NCBI RefSeq assembly: GCF_050314555.1
Contig: NZ_JBNPNH010000002.1
Location: forward strand, 391,406 to 455,405
Reading direction: 5' to 3'
Source: Spyradosoma sp004558035
GTDB lineage: Bacteria; Verrucomicrobiota; Verrucomicrobiia; Opitutales; UBA953
DNA: 64,000 bases
This document shows, in pieces, positions 9,437 to 17,587 of this stretch; the first letter of the stretch is position 1, and every line of letters starts with the position of its first letter. The notes beneath the pieces were generated by a model that ran no database searches, was not told where the DNA came from, and saw only the letters and a program-made list of their open reading frames with translations. Position numbers and translations under genes: made by a program.

Positions 9437-9865
9437 GAAAACACATGCGCGAAAGCGCCGCAACCCCCGACCCCGCGCGCGTTCCCGACCCCGCGGTTTC
9501 CGAAACCGAGGGGGAAACGCCGTTCATCCCTTTATTCATCATGTTTTACACGACAAATAAATATAAGTCTGATTTTTAACGCAAAGAACGCGAAGGCTTT
9601 GACCGCGAAGTCAAAGGAAGTTTTTAACCGCGAATCGGCGCGAATTCCCGCAAATTTCGGACGGCGTTCCCTTGAAAACGGCGTCACTTCTTTAAAACTC
9701 TTTGCGTCTTGGCGTCTTTGCGGGGGAATTTTGCGTTCCCGCGAGAGCTTGCCCGAAAAATTTCCGTGTCCTTCCGTGTTTTCCGTAATCAAAATTTCGG
9801 GCTTGCCTCGGTTTCGGAAACCGGGGATAATGCCTCCACAATTCAACATACAATCTGAAATGCTT
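9437..9865. repeat. Repeat-rich intergenic region upstream of the PEP-CTERM gene
   Basis: 429 bp without a supported gene. From about 9578 to 9800 it consists of intergenic phrases such as AACGCAAAGAACGCGAAGG, CCGCGAATCGGCGCGAATT, CTCTTTGCGTCTTGGCGTC and TCCTTCCGTGTTTTCCGT. These have the form of decayed direct/inverted copies of short palindromic repeats. The promoter of the PEP-CTERM gene should lie at its right end; none is clearly recognisable. Confidence 0.6.
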
Positions 9866-10636
9866 ATGAAAAACACCACAATCATCACAGTTGCCGCTCT
9901 CCTCGCCGCGGGAACGGCTTTCGCGAACGCGGAAACGCAGGACGTCGATTTTTCTTCCACGGGAACGACGTACAAGCAGGCTGGCTTCAGAGGCTTCGAC
10001 TTCAGTCTTTCGCTCGCCAAGGGCAATTGGCTTTCTCTTCCCGAAAGTTCCGGCATCATCGAACTGCCTTCGACGCTGACGCTGAACAGCATTTCTCTTT
10101 ACGGCGCCAACACGTGGTACAAAATGAACAACTCCAACGGGCTCGGAATCGCGATTTATTCGAAAGGTGCCGCGGAAGACAGCAGCACGTTGTGGACATT
10201 CGTCGGCGGCTCGGACTGGAAAACCGACGGGAACGTATCGAATACAACCTCCAGCGTGAACTCTCCCACCACCTTCACTTTCGGGACCAACGGTCTCACG
10301 CTCGAAAAAAACACGCTCTACACCGCCGTGTTTTATGCGGGGCAGGCAGCGTTCAACAATCTGACGACTTCCTCCACGCTGACGTCCTCTACCTTCGTCG
10401 GGAACGAATACAAAAACACCACGGACTTTTCCTCCGCGACGATCGCCACGGTCGGTCTGATTTACAACGAAAAGACCTCGGGAGGAGTTTTGTACAAAGG
10501 AACCAATGAAGCGCTCGGCACCGGAACGCCGAAGGCGAGCTTCAACGTCACCATTCCCGAGCCGTCGGCGTTCGGGCTGTTGGCGGGTTTGGGCGCGCTC
10601 GCGCTGGCGGGAACGCGTCGTCGCCGCCGCAAATAA
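9866..10636 (+). CDS. PEP-CTERM anchored exported protein
   Basis: 256 residues with a Sec signal peptide (KNTTIITVAALLAAGTAFANA, cleavage about residue 21). A Ser/Thr/Asn-rich, probably beta-sandwich body follows. The C-terminus is a PEP-CTERM sorting signal: IPEPSAFGLLAGLGAL, a hydrophobic helix, and an RRRRRK tail. PEP-CTERM proteins are processed by an exosortase and attached or exported with exopolysaccharide, which fits the polysaccharide locus later in the window, although no exosortase gene is seen here. An ATG at 9860 would add two residues. Its ligand is unknown. Terminated by the hairpin at 10664-10698. Confidence 0.88.
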   Translation: MKNTTIITVAALLAAGTAFANAETQDVDFSSTGTTYKQAGFRGFDFSLSLAKGNWLSLPESSGIIELPSTLTLNSISLYGANTWYKMNNSNGLGIAIYSKGAAEDSSTLWTFVGGSDWKTDGNVSNTTSSVNSPTTFTFGTNGLTLEKNTLYTAVFYAGQAAFNNLTTSSTLTSSTFVGNEYKNTTDFSSATIATVGLIYNEKTSGGVLYKGTNEALGTGTPKASFNVTIPEPSAFGLLAGLGALALAGTRRRRRK

Positions 10637-10663
10637 GTTTTCGTTTTTCATAGTGTGTGTTGT

Positions 10664-10698
10664 CGTTCCCGCGTCGCGATGCGCGGGAACGTTTTTTT
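10664..10698 (+). terminator. Intrinsic terminator from an inverted GGGAACG pair
   Basis: CGTTCCCGCG (10664-10673) pairs with CGCGGGAACG (10682-10691) around an 8-nt loop and is followed by T7 (10692-10698). It ends the PEP-CTERM transcript 28 bp after the stop codon. Confidence 0.88.
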
Positions 10699-10776
10699 GC
10701 GGGAAGAACCGCGTCCGCGCGGCGGCGGTTTTTCCGTTTTAAAAGTGGCATAAATTCTGCAAAATGGGAGTTCATT

Positions 10777-11424
10777 ATGTGCGACAACGACGAACAGAAA
10801 CCGACCGAGGCGACGCCGATTTCGGTCCAGATTCAGAAGGAATTTCTGAAGCAGCGTAAAATCTTTCTTTGGGGCGCGGTCGAAGACGCTTCGGCGCGCG
10901 ACGTCACTGAAAAACTGCTCTACCTCGAAGCGATCGCGCCGGGCGAGCCAATCACGTTCTACATCAACACGCCGGGCGGCTCGATCACGGCGGGCATGGC
11001 GATCTACGACACGATCAAGCTCATCTCCTCGCCGGTGAAGGTCGTCGTCACGGGCATGGCGGCGTCGATGGGCTCGATTCTGCTGAGCGCTCCCGCGAAG
11101 GGCAACCGCTTCCTGTACCCGCACGCGCAGGTGATGATTCACCAGCCGCTGATCATGGGGCAGTTTCAGGGGCCGGCGGTGGACATCCACATCCAGGCGC
11201 AGGAGATGGAGCGCACGCGCGACGAGCTGAACCGCATTCTCGCCGCGGCGTCGGGCCAGCCGCTCGAAAAGATCACGCGCGACACCGACCGCGACTTTTA
11301 CCTGAACGCGCAGGAGGCGATCGCCTACGGGCTCGCCGACGCGATCGTCGAACCCGAAGGCGCCGCGCCGAACGCGGCGGGAACGGCCGCCGGCGCCGCT
11401 CCGCGCAAGGGCAAGAAAAAATAA
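10777..11424 (+). CDS. clpP: ATP-dependent Clp protease proteolytic subunit
   Basis: Serine peptidase that forms the tetradecameric barrel working with ClpX/ClpA. The catalytic triad is visible: Ser in GMAASMGSILL, His in QVMIHQPL, Asp in TRDTDRDF. The oxyanion-hole strand YINTPGGSITAGMAIYDT is conserved. 215 residues; the start is fixed by GGGAG at 10766-10770, seven bases before the ATG at 10777. The C-terminus carries an Ala-rich, KGKKK-ending extension. clpX is not adjacent. It lies directly upstream of the tail-specific protease gene, so the two proteases may be co-transcribed. Confidence 0.95.
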   Translation: MCDNDEQKPTEATPISVQIQKEFLKQRKIFLWGAVEDASARDVTEKLLYLEAIAPGEPITFYINTPGGSITAGMAIYDTIKLISSPVKVVVTGMAASMGSILLSAPAKGNRFLYPHAQVMIHQPLIMGQFQGPAVDIHIQAQEMERTRDELNRILAAASGQPLEKITRDTDRDFYLNAQEAIAYGLADAIVEPEGAAPNAAGTAAGAAPRKGKKK

Positions 11425-11470
11425 TCCGACGAAAACCCCGCCGCCGCGCCGCTTTCAACGCATTCCCGCC

Positions 11471-13849
11471 ATGAAACTCTCCCGCACGCTTTCACGCCGT
11501 CTCGCGCTTTCCGCGCTGCTCTTCGTTCCCGCCTTCGCGCTCGCCGCCGACGCGGGAACGCCGCCCGTCGCGCCGACGGTCGCCGCGCCCGCCCCCGAGA
11601 CGCCGCGCTACACGACGACGCGGGAGATGCAGGACGACGTCCGCCTCACGCGCTTCTGTCTCGACCGTTTCCACATTTCGCAGAAGAAGACGGACGCGAC
11701 GGACATGCGGCAGGTCATCAGAAACTTCTTCGCGCAGCTCGATCCTTCGCGCAGCTTCTTCCTGCAGAGCGACTACAAGCTGGCGTGCGCGCGCTTCGAA
11801 AAAGTCCTGCCCGACTATCTGAAGAACGGCAGCATGACCGCCGCCTTCGGGATTTACGAGATTTTCGAAAAGCGCGTCGCCGAGCGCGTGGACCGGGCGC
11901 GGGAACGCCTCGCGCGCGGCTTCGACCTCGCGAACGGCGATTCGCTGAAACTCAACCGCAAGGACGAGCCCTGGTGCGCGACCGACGCCGAGCTGGACGC
12001 GTTCTGGGAAAAACGCCTCACGAACGACCTCATCAACGAACTGATCGGCGGCGGAAAATCCGGCGGCGAAGACGCGGCGGACGAAGCCGGCGAGGACGCC
12101 GAGCCCGACCTTTCCGAAGCCGCCGTGCGCGCCGCCTGCGAAAAAATCGCGAAGCGCTACGAAAAGTTCCGCAAGAATCTCGTGCTCGAGCCCTGGGAAA
12201 TCGAAGAGATGTTCCTCAACGCGCTCACCGCGCAGTTCGATCCGCACACGACGTTCTTCCCGAAGGAGTCGATGGAGGACTTTCAGATTTCGATGCGCAA
12301 TTCGCTCTGCGGCATCGGCGCCGTGCTCTACGACGACGAAGGCTACTGCACGGTGCGCGAAATCATTCCCGGCGGGCCCGTGGACCGCTCCGGCAAATTC
12401 TCCGTGGGCGACCGCATCATCGCCGTCGGCTCGGGAACGGACGATTCCGTCGCGCTGACGGACGTCGTCGGCATGCGCCTCAACCGCATCGTGCGGATGC
12501 TGCGCGGGAAGAAAGGCGAGACGGTGCGCCTGCTCGTCGAATCCGGCAGCGATCACGGCGACCGCAAATACATTTCCCTCGTCCGCGACGAGGTGAAGCT
12601 GACCGAACAGCTCGCGACCGCGAAGCTCATCAGCGTTCCCGCCGAAACGGCGGACGCGGCGGCTCCCGCGGCGGACGTTCCCGTCGGCGTCATCAATCTG
12701 CCCGCCTTCTACGGCAAAGACCGCACCGACGCGCAGGCGTTCAGCACGACCGAAGACGTAAAGGAGCTGCTCGGCAAGCTCAAGGGCGCGGGCGCGGGCG
12801 CGATCGTGCTTGACCTCCGCGACAACGGCGGCGGCTATCTCAACGAAGCCGTCGATCTGACGGAGCTCTTCGTCGGCTCCGGCGAGCCCGTGCTGCAGGT
12901 GCGCGGCGCGGCGGGCAGCGACGCGAACGTGCTGCGGACGGGGCGCAAGACGCTCTTCGACGCGGCGAAGCACATCTTCACGACGACGCTTCCGGAATGG
13001 AACGGCCCGCTGGTCGTGCTCGTCTCCAAGGCGAGCGCGAGCGCGAGCGAGATCGTCGCCGGCGCGCTGCGCGACAACCGCCGCGCCGTCATCGTCGGCG
13101 ACGCGCAGACGCACGGCAAGGGCTCCGTGCAGGAAATCGTCCCGTTCAGCTACCTTGTGGACGACGAGGCGCAGAAGGCGTCCATCAAGATCACGCGCAG
13201 CAAGTGGTACGCGCCTTCGGGCGATTCGATCCAGCTCAAGGGCGTCGCGGCGGACATCCGCGTGCCGACCGTGTACAGCGTGTTCCCGATCTCGGAAAGC
13301 GACCTGGACAACCCGCTCCCGTGGGACTCGATTCCCTCCGTGCTCGACGAAAGCCGCCCGCAGCCGGGCTGGCTCGCCGCGCCCGTCTCGCCGGAGCTCA
13401 TCGCCGCGCTCGACGACGCAAGCCGCCGCCGCCAGGCGGAGCTGCCCGAGTTCGTCACGCACGGGCGCGCGATCTCGTGGTGGGAACGCGCCGAAAAGGA
13501 CAGGACCGTCCCGCTCGACATCCGGGAACGCATCGAACGGCGCGCCGCCGACAAGGCGTTCGTCAGGACGATCCGCGACGAATACGAGGCTTTCGCCGAG
13601 AACGATTTCCGCTCCGAGGAAATCCGGCTCGATTCCGCCGTCGAAGCGGAAAAAAGCGGCGACGACGCGAAGACGAAGGGCTTTTCGCTCTCGAAGCGCC
13701 GCGGCTCGAAGCTGCTGCCGCAGTCCGGAAAAAACGCCGACGCGGAGGAAAAGGAAGATCCCGAATACGACGTCGTGCTGCGCGAAGCCGCGCGCATCGC
13801 CGCCGACTGGGCGCGCAGCCTGAACCGCGTCCCCGCCGACGCGAACTGA
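11471..13849 (+). CDS. prc: Periplasmic tail-specific (carboxy-terminal processing) protease, S41
   Basis: 792-residue exported Prc/Tsp-type protease that degrades or trims periplasmic proteins from their C-termini. The signal peptide ends near FALAADA. The N-terminal helical TSP domain carries RQVIRNFFAQLDPSRSFF. The PDZ domain is around residues 270-350 (REIIPGGPVDRSGKFSVGD). The S41 core starts with IVLDLRDNGGGYLNEAVDL, the nucleophile Ser lies in SKASASASEIVAGAL and the general-base Lys in THGKGSVQ. A C-terminal extension follows. The last 62 bp (13792-13853) recur at 16517-16578 with one mismatch. Confidence 0.93.
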   Translation: MKLSRTLSRRLALSALLFVPAFALAADAGTPPVAPTVAAPAPETPRYTTTREMQDDVRLTRFCLDRFHISQKKTDATDMRQVIRNFFAQLDPSRSFFLQSDYKLACARFEKVLPDYLKNGSMTAAFGIYEIFEKRVAERVDRARERLARGFDLANGDSLKLNRKDEPWCATDAELDAFWEKRLTNDLINELIGGGKSGGEDAADEAGEDAEPDLSEAAVRAACEKIAKRYEKFRKNLVLEPWEIEEMFLNALTAQFDPHTTFFPKESMEDFQISMRNSLCGIGAVLYDDEGYCTVREIIPGGPVDRSGKFSVGDRIIAVGSGTDDSVALTDVVGMRLNRIVRMLRGKKGETVRLLVESGSDHGDRKYISLVRDEVKLTEQLATAKLISVPAETADAAAPAADVPVGVINLPAFYGKDRTDAQAFSTTEDVKELLGKLKGAGAGAIVLDLRDNGGGYLNEAVDLTELFVGSGEPVLQVRGAAGSDANVLRTGRKTLFDAAKHIFTTTLPEWNGPLVVLVSKASASASEIVAGALRDNRRAVIVGDAQTHGKGSVQEIVPFSYLVDDEAQKASIKITRSKWYAPSGDSIQLKGVAADIRVPTVYSVFPISESDLDNPLPWDSIPSVLDESRPQPGWLAAPVSPELIAALDDASRRRQAELPEFVTHGRAISWWERAEKDRTVPLDIRERIERRAADKAFVRTIRDEYEAFAENDFRSEEIRLDSAVEAEKSGDDAKTKGFSLSKRRGSKLLPQSGKNADAEEKEDPEYDVVLREAARIAADWARSLNRVPADAN

Positions 13850-13931
13850 GCGGAAGATTTCGGGAACGCGGGACGGATTCACGCGTCGCTTGCCTGACGT
13901 TTCCTCGAAATCCGCCTGCGCAAACGTCCCT

Positions 13932-14159
13932 TTAAGCTTTCTTCGCGGAGCCGGACGACTTCCGCGCCAGGTCGTTGCGCTTGCCCTGCACGACGCGGAT
14001 CTCCTCCTCCGAAACCGCGACGCCGCGGGAACGCAGATGCTCCGCGACCATGCGCCGCACCAAATCGCAAATCCCCGAATAGCCGTTTTCCCGCGCGAAC
14101 GCCGAAAACTTCTCCGCCAGCTCCGGCGTAAGCGTGAGGAGGACTTTTTTGTTTTTCAT
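13932..14159 (-). CDS. Small ribbon-helix-helix-like DNA-binding protein
   Basis: 75 residues. The N-terminal beta-strand KVLLTLTPELAEKFSAFA and two helices (YSGICDLVRRMVAEHL) match the RHH/CopG fold used by antitoxins and plasmid repressors, followed by a basic Ser/Lys tail. No toxin gene is adjacent; an orphan regulator is likely. The ATG at 14157-14159 is preferred over one six codons upstream. The divergent region 14160-14262 holds a 13-bp direct repeat that it could bind. Confidence 0.6.
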   Translation of the reverse strand: MKNKKVLLTLTPELAEKFSAFARENGYSGICDLVRRMVAEHLRSRGVAVSEEEIRVVQGKRNDLARKSSGSAKKA

Positions 14160-14224
14160 TACGGGAACGCTAATCACTTAGGTGGGCTAAGTTAAGGCGA
14201 AAAGGCCCGGATGCAAATTTTTCG

Positions 14225-14265
14225 TTGACATAAATTATCCATGTTTCAAACTTAAATTATCAATG
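14225..14265 (+). promoter_or_regulatory. -35-like hexamer and a 13-bp direct repeat upstream of the 14.26 kb genes
   Basis: TTGACA at 14225-14230 is followed by TAAATTATCCATG (14231-14243) and TAAATTATCAATG (14253-14265), a direct repeat with one mismatch at 22-bp (two-turn) spacing. The second copy contains the start codon of the next reading frame. An operator/promoter role is inferred; no good -10 at standard spacing was found. Confidence 0.4.
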
Positions 14266-14452
14266 TCGGATTCGTCTCAACAGATTCTTCTCGAACTTCC
14301 CGCGCCTCTTCTCAAAAAGCTCGGGAACGCTCCCGCGAAAAAAAATCCTCGAGCTCGTCGAAAAATTCGTCGAAGCGAAAAACTCCGTCGGAACCGAATC
14401 TCGAAACGCGAACGAAATTCGAAAATCTTTTCCCAACCAAAGCAAATCATGA
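14263..14452 (+). pseudogene. Small frameshifted coding sequence coupled to the downstream lipoprotein
   Basis: Begins MSDSSQQILLELPAPLLKKL and shifts frame at an A8 run (14338-14345). With one A removed it continues ILELVEKFVEAKNSVG and stops at TGA 14450-14452. That stop overlaps the lipoprotein ATG (14449) as ATGA. The perfect ATGA overlap and the amphipathic continuation argue that the 62-residue product is the ancestral one. It looks like a small antitoxin- or regulator-type protein, but I do not recognise a family. A sequencing error in A8, slippage, or phase variation are all possible. Confidence 0.5.
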
Positions 14453-14916
14453 AAAAATCAGCACTCATCTCAAAATCACTCGCTTCTCTCGGCGTTTTTG
14501 CGCTCGCGGGTTGCGCGTCCATCGTCAGCAAGAGCGAATATCCCGTCGCCATCGATTCCAAGCCGAGCGGCGCGGAATTCACCGTAACGAACCGCGACGG
14601 GGTCGTCGTACATCGCGGCGAAACGCCGGAAACGATCACGCTTCCGGCGGGAGCGGGCTTCTTCCAGTCGCAGCGTTACACGATCGAGCTGGAACACGAA
14701 GGCTGCAAAGCGCGCACCGCCGTTTTGGACACGTCCATGGACGGCTGGTACATCGGCAACATTGTTTTCGGCGGGCTCATCGGCTTGCTGATCGTCGATC
14801 CCGCGACGGGCGCGATGTGGAAGCTCCCCGAAAGCGTCAAATACGAGCTCAAGCCCGAAAAGAAAAACTCAAGTGCACGAACGACGGCTCGGCACGAATC
14901 ATCCGCTGCGAAATAA
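14449..14916 (+). CDS. PEGA-like lipoprotein with C-terminal membrane-like segment
   Basis: 155 residues. The lipoprotein signal peptide ends FALAGC (lipidated Cys about residue 22). A PEGA-like stretch SKPSGAEFTVTNRDGVVVHRGETPETITLPAG follows. The hydrophobic glycine-rich segment IGNIVFGGLIGLLIVDPATGAMW is seen in a family of small envelope lipoproteins that follow PEGA motifs. The hydrophilic Lys/Ser tail is low-complexity. It precedes the outer-membrane barrel gene by only 6 bp and is likely co-transcribed with it. Function unknown, envelope-located. Confidence 0.75.
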   Translation: MKKSALISKSLASLGVFALAGCASIVSKSEYPVAIDSKPSGAEFTVTNRDGVVVHRGETPETITLPAGAGFFQSQRYTIELEHEGCKARTAVLDTSMDGWYIGNIVFGGLIGLLIVDPATGAMWKLPESVKYELKPEKKNSSARTTARHESSAAK

Positions 14917-14922
14917 CCAGAC

Positions 14923-15618
14923 ATGAAAAGCATGAAAAATTTATTGCTGAATTTCGCGTTCTTGGGCGCGGCGACGTGCGCCTTCGCCCAAGAAAAAGTT
15001 TACGACGACGAAATCGACGCTTCGTCCGTTTCGGGAACGCTCGATCGCCCCAACGCCATCGGCGTGAAACCGTTTTTCGCGTTGGGACTCGAAGACCTTT
15101 ACAGCAACGTCTCCGAAAAGGTCGATCTCTATGGTCTCAACTTCGACTACACGCGCGCGCTCGTGGACGGGCGCTCCGGCTCCGTGGAGCTGGTCGGACT
15201 TTGCGGATTCGGTTACGGCGAAGGAAGTTTCTCCTATTACGATTACGGCTCTTACTACTATCATTACAACAAAGCCGAATTCTACCTTTATTCCATGAAT
15301 TTCGCGGCGGGGTTGAACTTCCGTCTGAAGTTCGGCGAAGCGGCCTCGATTTACGTTGGTCCGCGCTTGGGCGTGAACATGTTGAGCGTCCGCTGCGAAG
15401 ACGGCGGGAGCGAAGAAACGGCGACTTCCTTTGGCGCGCTTTACGGCGGTGAGCTCGGTCTCGAATTTCATCTCGCTCCGGACGGGACCGCCTCGCTTGC
15501 GTTCGCGGTAGATTATCTCGCTTCCACGGCGACGCCCGAATTCGACGAAGAATTCGAAGGCGAGCTGGACGCTCAATCGTGGCTGTATTTCTGCGTCGGC
15601 ATGAAATTCCGCTTCTGA
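14923..15618 (+). CDS. Outer-membrane beta-barrel protein
   Basis: 231 residues with a signal peptide (LLLNFAFLGAATCAFAQ). The mature protein shows alternating aromatic/polar strands ending in the terminal Phe of GMKFRF, the usual beta-signal for Bam insertion. Tyr-rich segment FSYYDYGSYYYHYNKAEFYLY. The size suggests an 8-stranded OmpA/OmpW-like barrel without a peptidoglycan domain. Start at ATG 14923 (MKSMKN); the second Met four codons on is equally plausible. Ligand or transport function cannot be inferred. Confidence 0.75.
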   Translation: MKSMKNLLLNFAFLGAATCAFAQEKVYDDEIDASSVSGTLDRPNAIGVKPFFALGLEDLYSNVSEKVDLYGLNFDYTRALVDGRSGSVELVGLCGFGYGEGSFSYYDYGSYYYHYNKAEFYLYSMNFAAGLNFRLKFGEAASIYVGPRLGVNMLSVRCEDGGSEETATSFGALYGGELGLEFHLAPDGTASLAFAVDYLASTATPEFDEEFEGELDAQSWLYFCVGMKFRF

Positions 15619-16232
15619 GCATATCGTCGGCACGCCGGCAGACTTTCAATTCGTCGCCGGTTCCGCGCATCCCCGGGCTTTCGCCCGGGGTTTCTTTTGG
15701 AACAGTCCCGCAGAGAATCTGGAGGCAGAATCCGCAAACGGGAACGCGCGAGCGTCGCGCGGCGAAAGCTCGCACGCGGAGAAATCGCCCGCCGCGGGAA
15801 CGAAGACAGGAATGTCTTCGCCCCAAGCGGGTTAAAAAAGCTTAGAGCTTAAGGGTTAAAGCTTAAAGGGAAGTTTGTGTCTGCGGCTCGATGAAGCGGC
15901 AGGTGAGCGAAGCGTGGAGTCATGCCGCCTCTCCTTTAAAACTTTTCTTTAACCTCCTTTGGCTTCGCGGTCTTTCTTCGCGCCTTTACGTCTTGGCGGG
16001 AGAAGGATTTCGAAGGGCAACCGAGACGGTTACCCTCCTTTTCGTGGAATTCGTGCAATTCGTGGATAAAAAATCTGCGCGAATCTGCGAAATCTGCGGG
16101 AGAAAAATTTGTTCTGGCGGATTTCGACGAAGCGGCAGGAATGCCGCCTCTCCCCCTAAATAACTTTTCTTCAACCTTCTCTGACTTCGCGGTTTTTCTT
16201 CGCGCCTCGGCAAGGAAAGGCGCTGGCGGGAA
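15619..16232. repeat. Intergenic region of short palindromic repeats
   Basis: About 610 bp without a supported gene. It carries several palindromes of common design: CGAAGACAGGAATGTCTTCG (15802-15821), AGCGGCAGGTGAGCG...ATGCCGCCTCTCC (about 15895-15930), GGGCAACCGAGACGGTTACC (about 16016-16035) and AGCGGCAGGAATGCCGCC (about 16131-16148). Between them are GAATTCGTGCAATTCGTGGA (16052-16070), TCTGCGCGAATCTGCGAAAT and CGCGGTCTTTCTTCGCGCC phrases. These are the same repeat families seen near 9.6, 26.5, 39.8, 41.3 and 45.7 kb. Confidence 0.65.
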
Positions 16233-16520
16233 TCAGAAATCGACGCCTTTGACGAGGCGGCGGACGACCTTGCGGCCCGTCATCGCTTCGTACCAGGCGA
16301 CGCAGGGCGCGGGAACGCGCATTTCCGCGAGCAGCTCGTCGAACGCCTGGACGCGCGTCTTCAGCTTGCCCGCGAGCGGGTGAAGCACGAAGGAAAGGTC
16401 GCGCGGACGCGTTTCCGCCGCGCCGGGAACGTCGGCGTAGCAGGCGCGCTTCACGAGCTTTTCCGCGGGAAGTCCGAAATGCCGCGCGATGCGTTCGCAG
16501 ATTTCGAAGCGCGAGAGCGC
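16233..16520 (-). pseudogene. C-terminal remnant of an RmlD-like NAD(P)-dependent sugar reductase/epimerase
   Basis: Reading leftwards the frame gives LSRFEICERIARHFGLPAE, a segment with TRPRDLSFVL, and ends RRLVKGVDF. This is the C-terminal substrate domain of dTDP-4-dehydrorhamnose-reductase-type SDR proteins (family motif 'RPRD(L/V)SL'). The Rossmann N-terminus is absent: upstream the sequence is replaced by a 62-bp copy of the prc 3' end. It is therefore a truncated gene created by rearrangement. Confidence 0.6.
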
Positions 16521-16578
16521 ATCGCCGCCGACTGGGCGCGCAGCCTGAACCGCGTCCCCGCCGAAGCGAACTGAGCGG
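16517..16578 (+). repeat. Ectopic copy of the prc 3' end
   Basis: 62 bp matching 13792-13853 (end of prc plus four bases past the stop) with a single mismatch (position 16565 vs 13840). It encodes RIAADWARSLNRVPAEAN and the stop in the same orientation, joined to the RmlD-like remnant. This marks a duplication/deletion junction. Confidence 0.85.
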
Positions 16579-16645
16579 CGCGTCCGCGGCGCGAAGCCCG
16601 AAACGGGGTTTGCGTTCCCGCGGGAGCGCGCGTAGCATCGTGCGC

Positions 16646-17575
16646 ATGAAAATCGACTCCGCGATTCCTTTCGTCGCGTTTCTGACCCTTTGCGCCGTTC
16701 CCGCGCGGGCGGACACGTTTTCCGTCTGCGACGAAAACGATTTCTGGGGGCATTGGTCGGACAAATACTACACGAACCACAGCCGCCTCGCCTATACGCA
16801 CGACGCCGCCGACGCGCCCGGGCGGCATTACTTCTTTTCCGTCGGGCAGGAAATGTACACGCCCGCGGCGCGCTACGTCGAGACTCCGCCGAAGGACGAC
16901 CATCCCTACTCCGCGTTCCTCTACGCGTCCGCCGGGCTCGCGGAAACGCGCGACGACCGTCTGCTCTTCGCCGCGGAGCTGCAGCTCGGCGTCGTCGGGC
17001 CTTCCGCGCTCGGCGAGGAGATCCAGGACGGCTATCACCGCATCATCGGCGCGGACCGCTATTCCGGCTGGGATTCGCAGGTGAAGGACCAGCCCGGCGT
17101 CAACCTGCTCTGCGAACAGCGCGGACGCTTCATGCTTTCGGGTCGGCTCGGCGAAGGCTTCGCGGCGGATCTGATCGTGCGCGGCTTCTGTTCGCTCGGC
17201 ACGGTGCGCACGCAGCTTTCCGGCGGCGCGCAGGCGCGCTGGGGCTACGGTCTGCCGCGCGATTTCGGCTGGGCGCCGATGCGGCAGAGCACGTCGCTCG
17301 CGCTCGCGCCCGGCGTTCCCGCGAGCCTCTACGTCTTCGCCGACCTGCAGGCGGACGCGATCGCCTACGACGCGACGCTCGGCGGCGAGCTTTTCCGCGA
17401 CCACGATTCCGACCTGTGCGCGTATCCGTTCGCGGCGGAAGCCTCGATCGGCGTCGGCGCCTCGTTCGGCGGCTGGTCCGCCGTATTCTTCCAGTCGTTC
17501 CGGACGCGCGATTTTTCCTCCGCGGATCACCGCGTCTTCGCGTTCGGCGGCTTCCGCGTTTCGTATTCATTTTAA
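16646..17575 (+). CDS. LpxR-like outer-membrane lipid A 3'-O-deacylase family protein (DUF2219)
   Basis: 309 residues with a signal peptide (FVAFLTLCAVPARA). The mature N-terminus ENDFWGHWSDKYYTNHSRLAY matches the DUF2219/LpxR signature, including Asn-Asp and Thr-Asn positions that form the active site in LpxR. QEMYTP and the following RPYxA-like region (HPYSAFLYAS) are also typical. It ends in an aromatic beta-signal (RVSYSF). Likely a 12-stranded barrel that removes acyl chains from lipid A at the cell surface; catalytic activity is inferred from the family. Confidence 0.75.
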   Translation: MKIDSAIPFVAFLTLCAVPARADTFSVCDENDFWGHWSDKYYTNHSRLAYTHDAADAPGRHYFFSVGQEMYTPAARYVETPPKDDHPYSAFLYASAGLAETRDDRLLFAAELQLGVVGPSALGEEIQDGYHRIIGADRYSGWDSQVKDQPGVNLLCEQRGRFMLSGRLGEGFAADLIVRGFCSLGTVRTQLSGGAQARWGYGLPRDFGWAPMRQSTSLALAPGVPASLYVFADLQADAIAYDATLGGELFRDHDSDLCAYPFAAEASIGVGASFGGWSAVFFQSFRTRDFSSADHRVFAFGGFRVSYSF

Positions 17576-17587
17576 AACTACGTCCGC

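Noticed and set aside
16380..16574. 64-residue plus-strand gene ending RVPAEAN
   Set aside because: Its C-terminal third is the ectopic prc tail and the rest is antisense to the RmlD remnant; no start signal or family resemblance.
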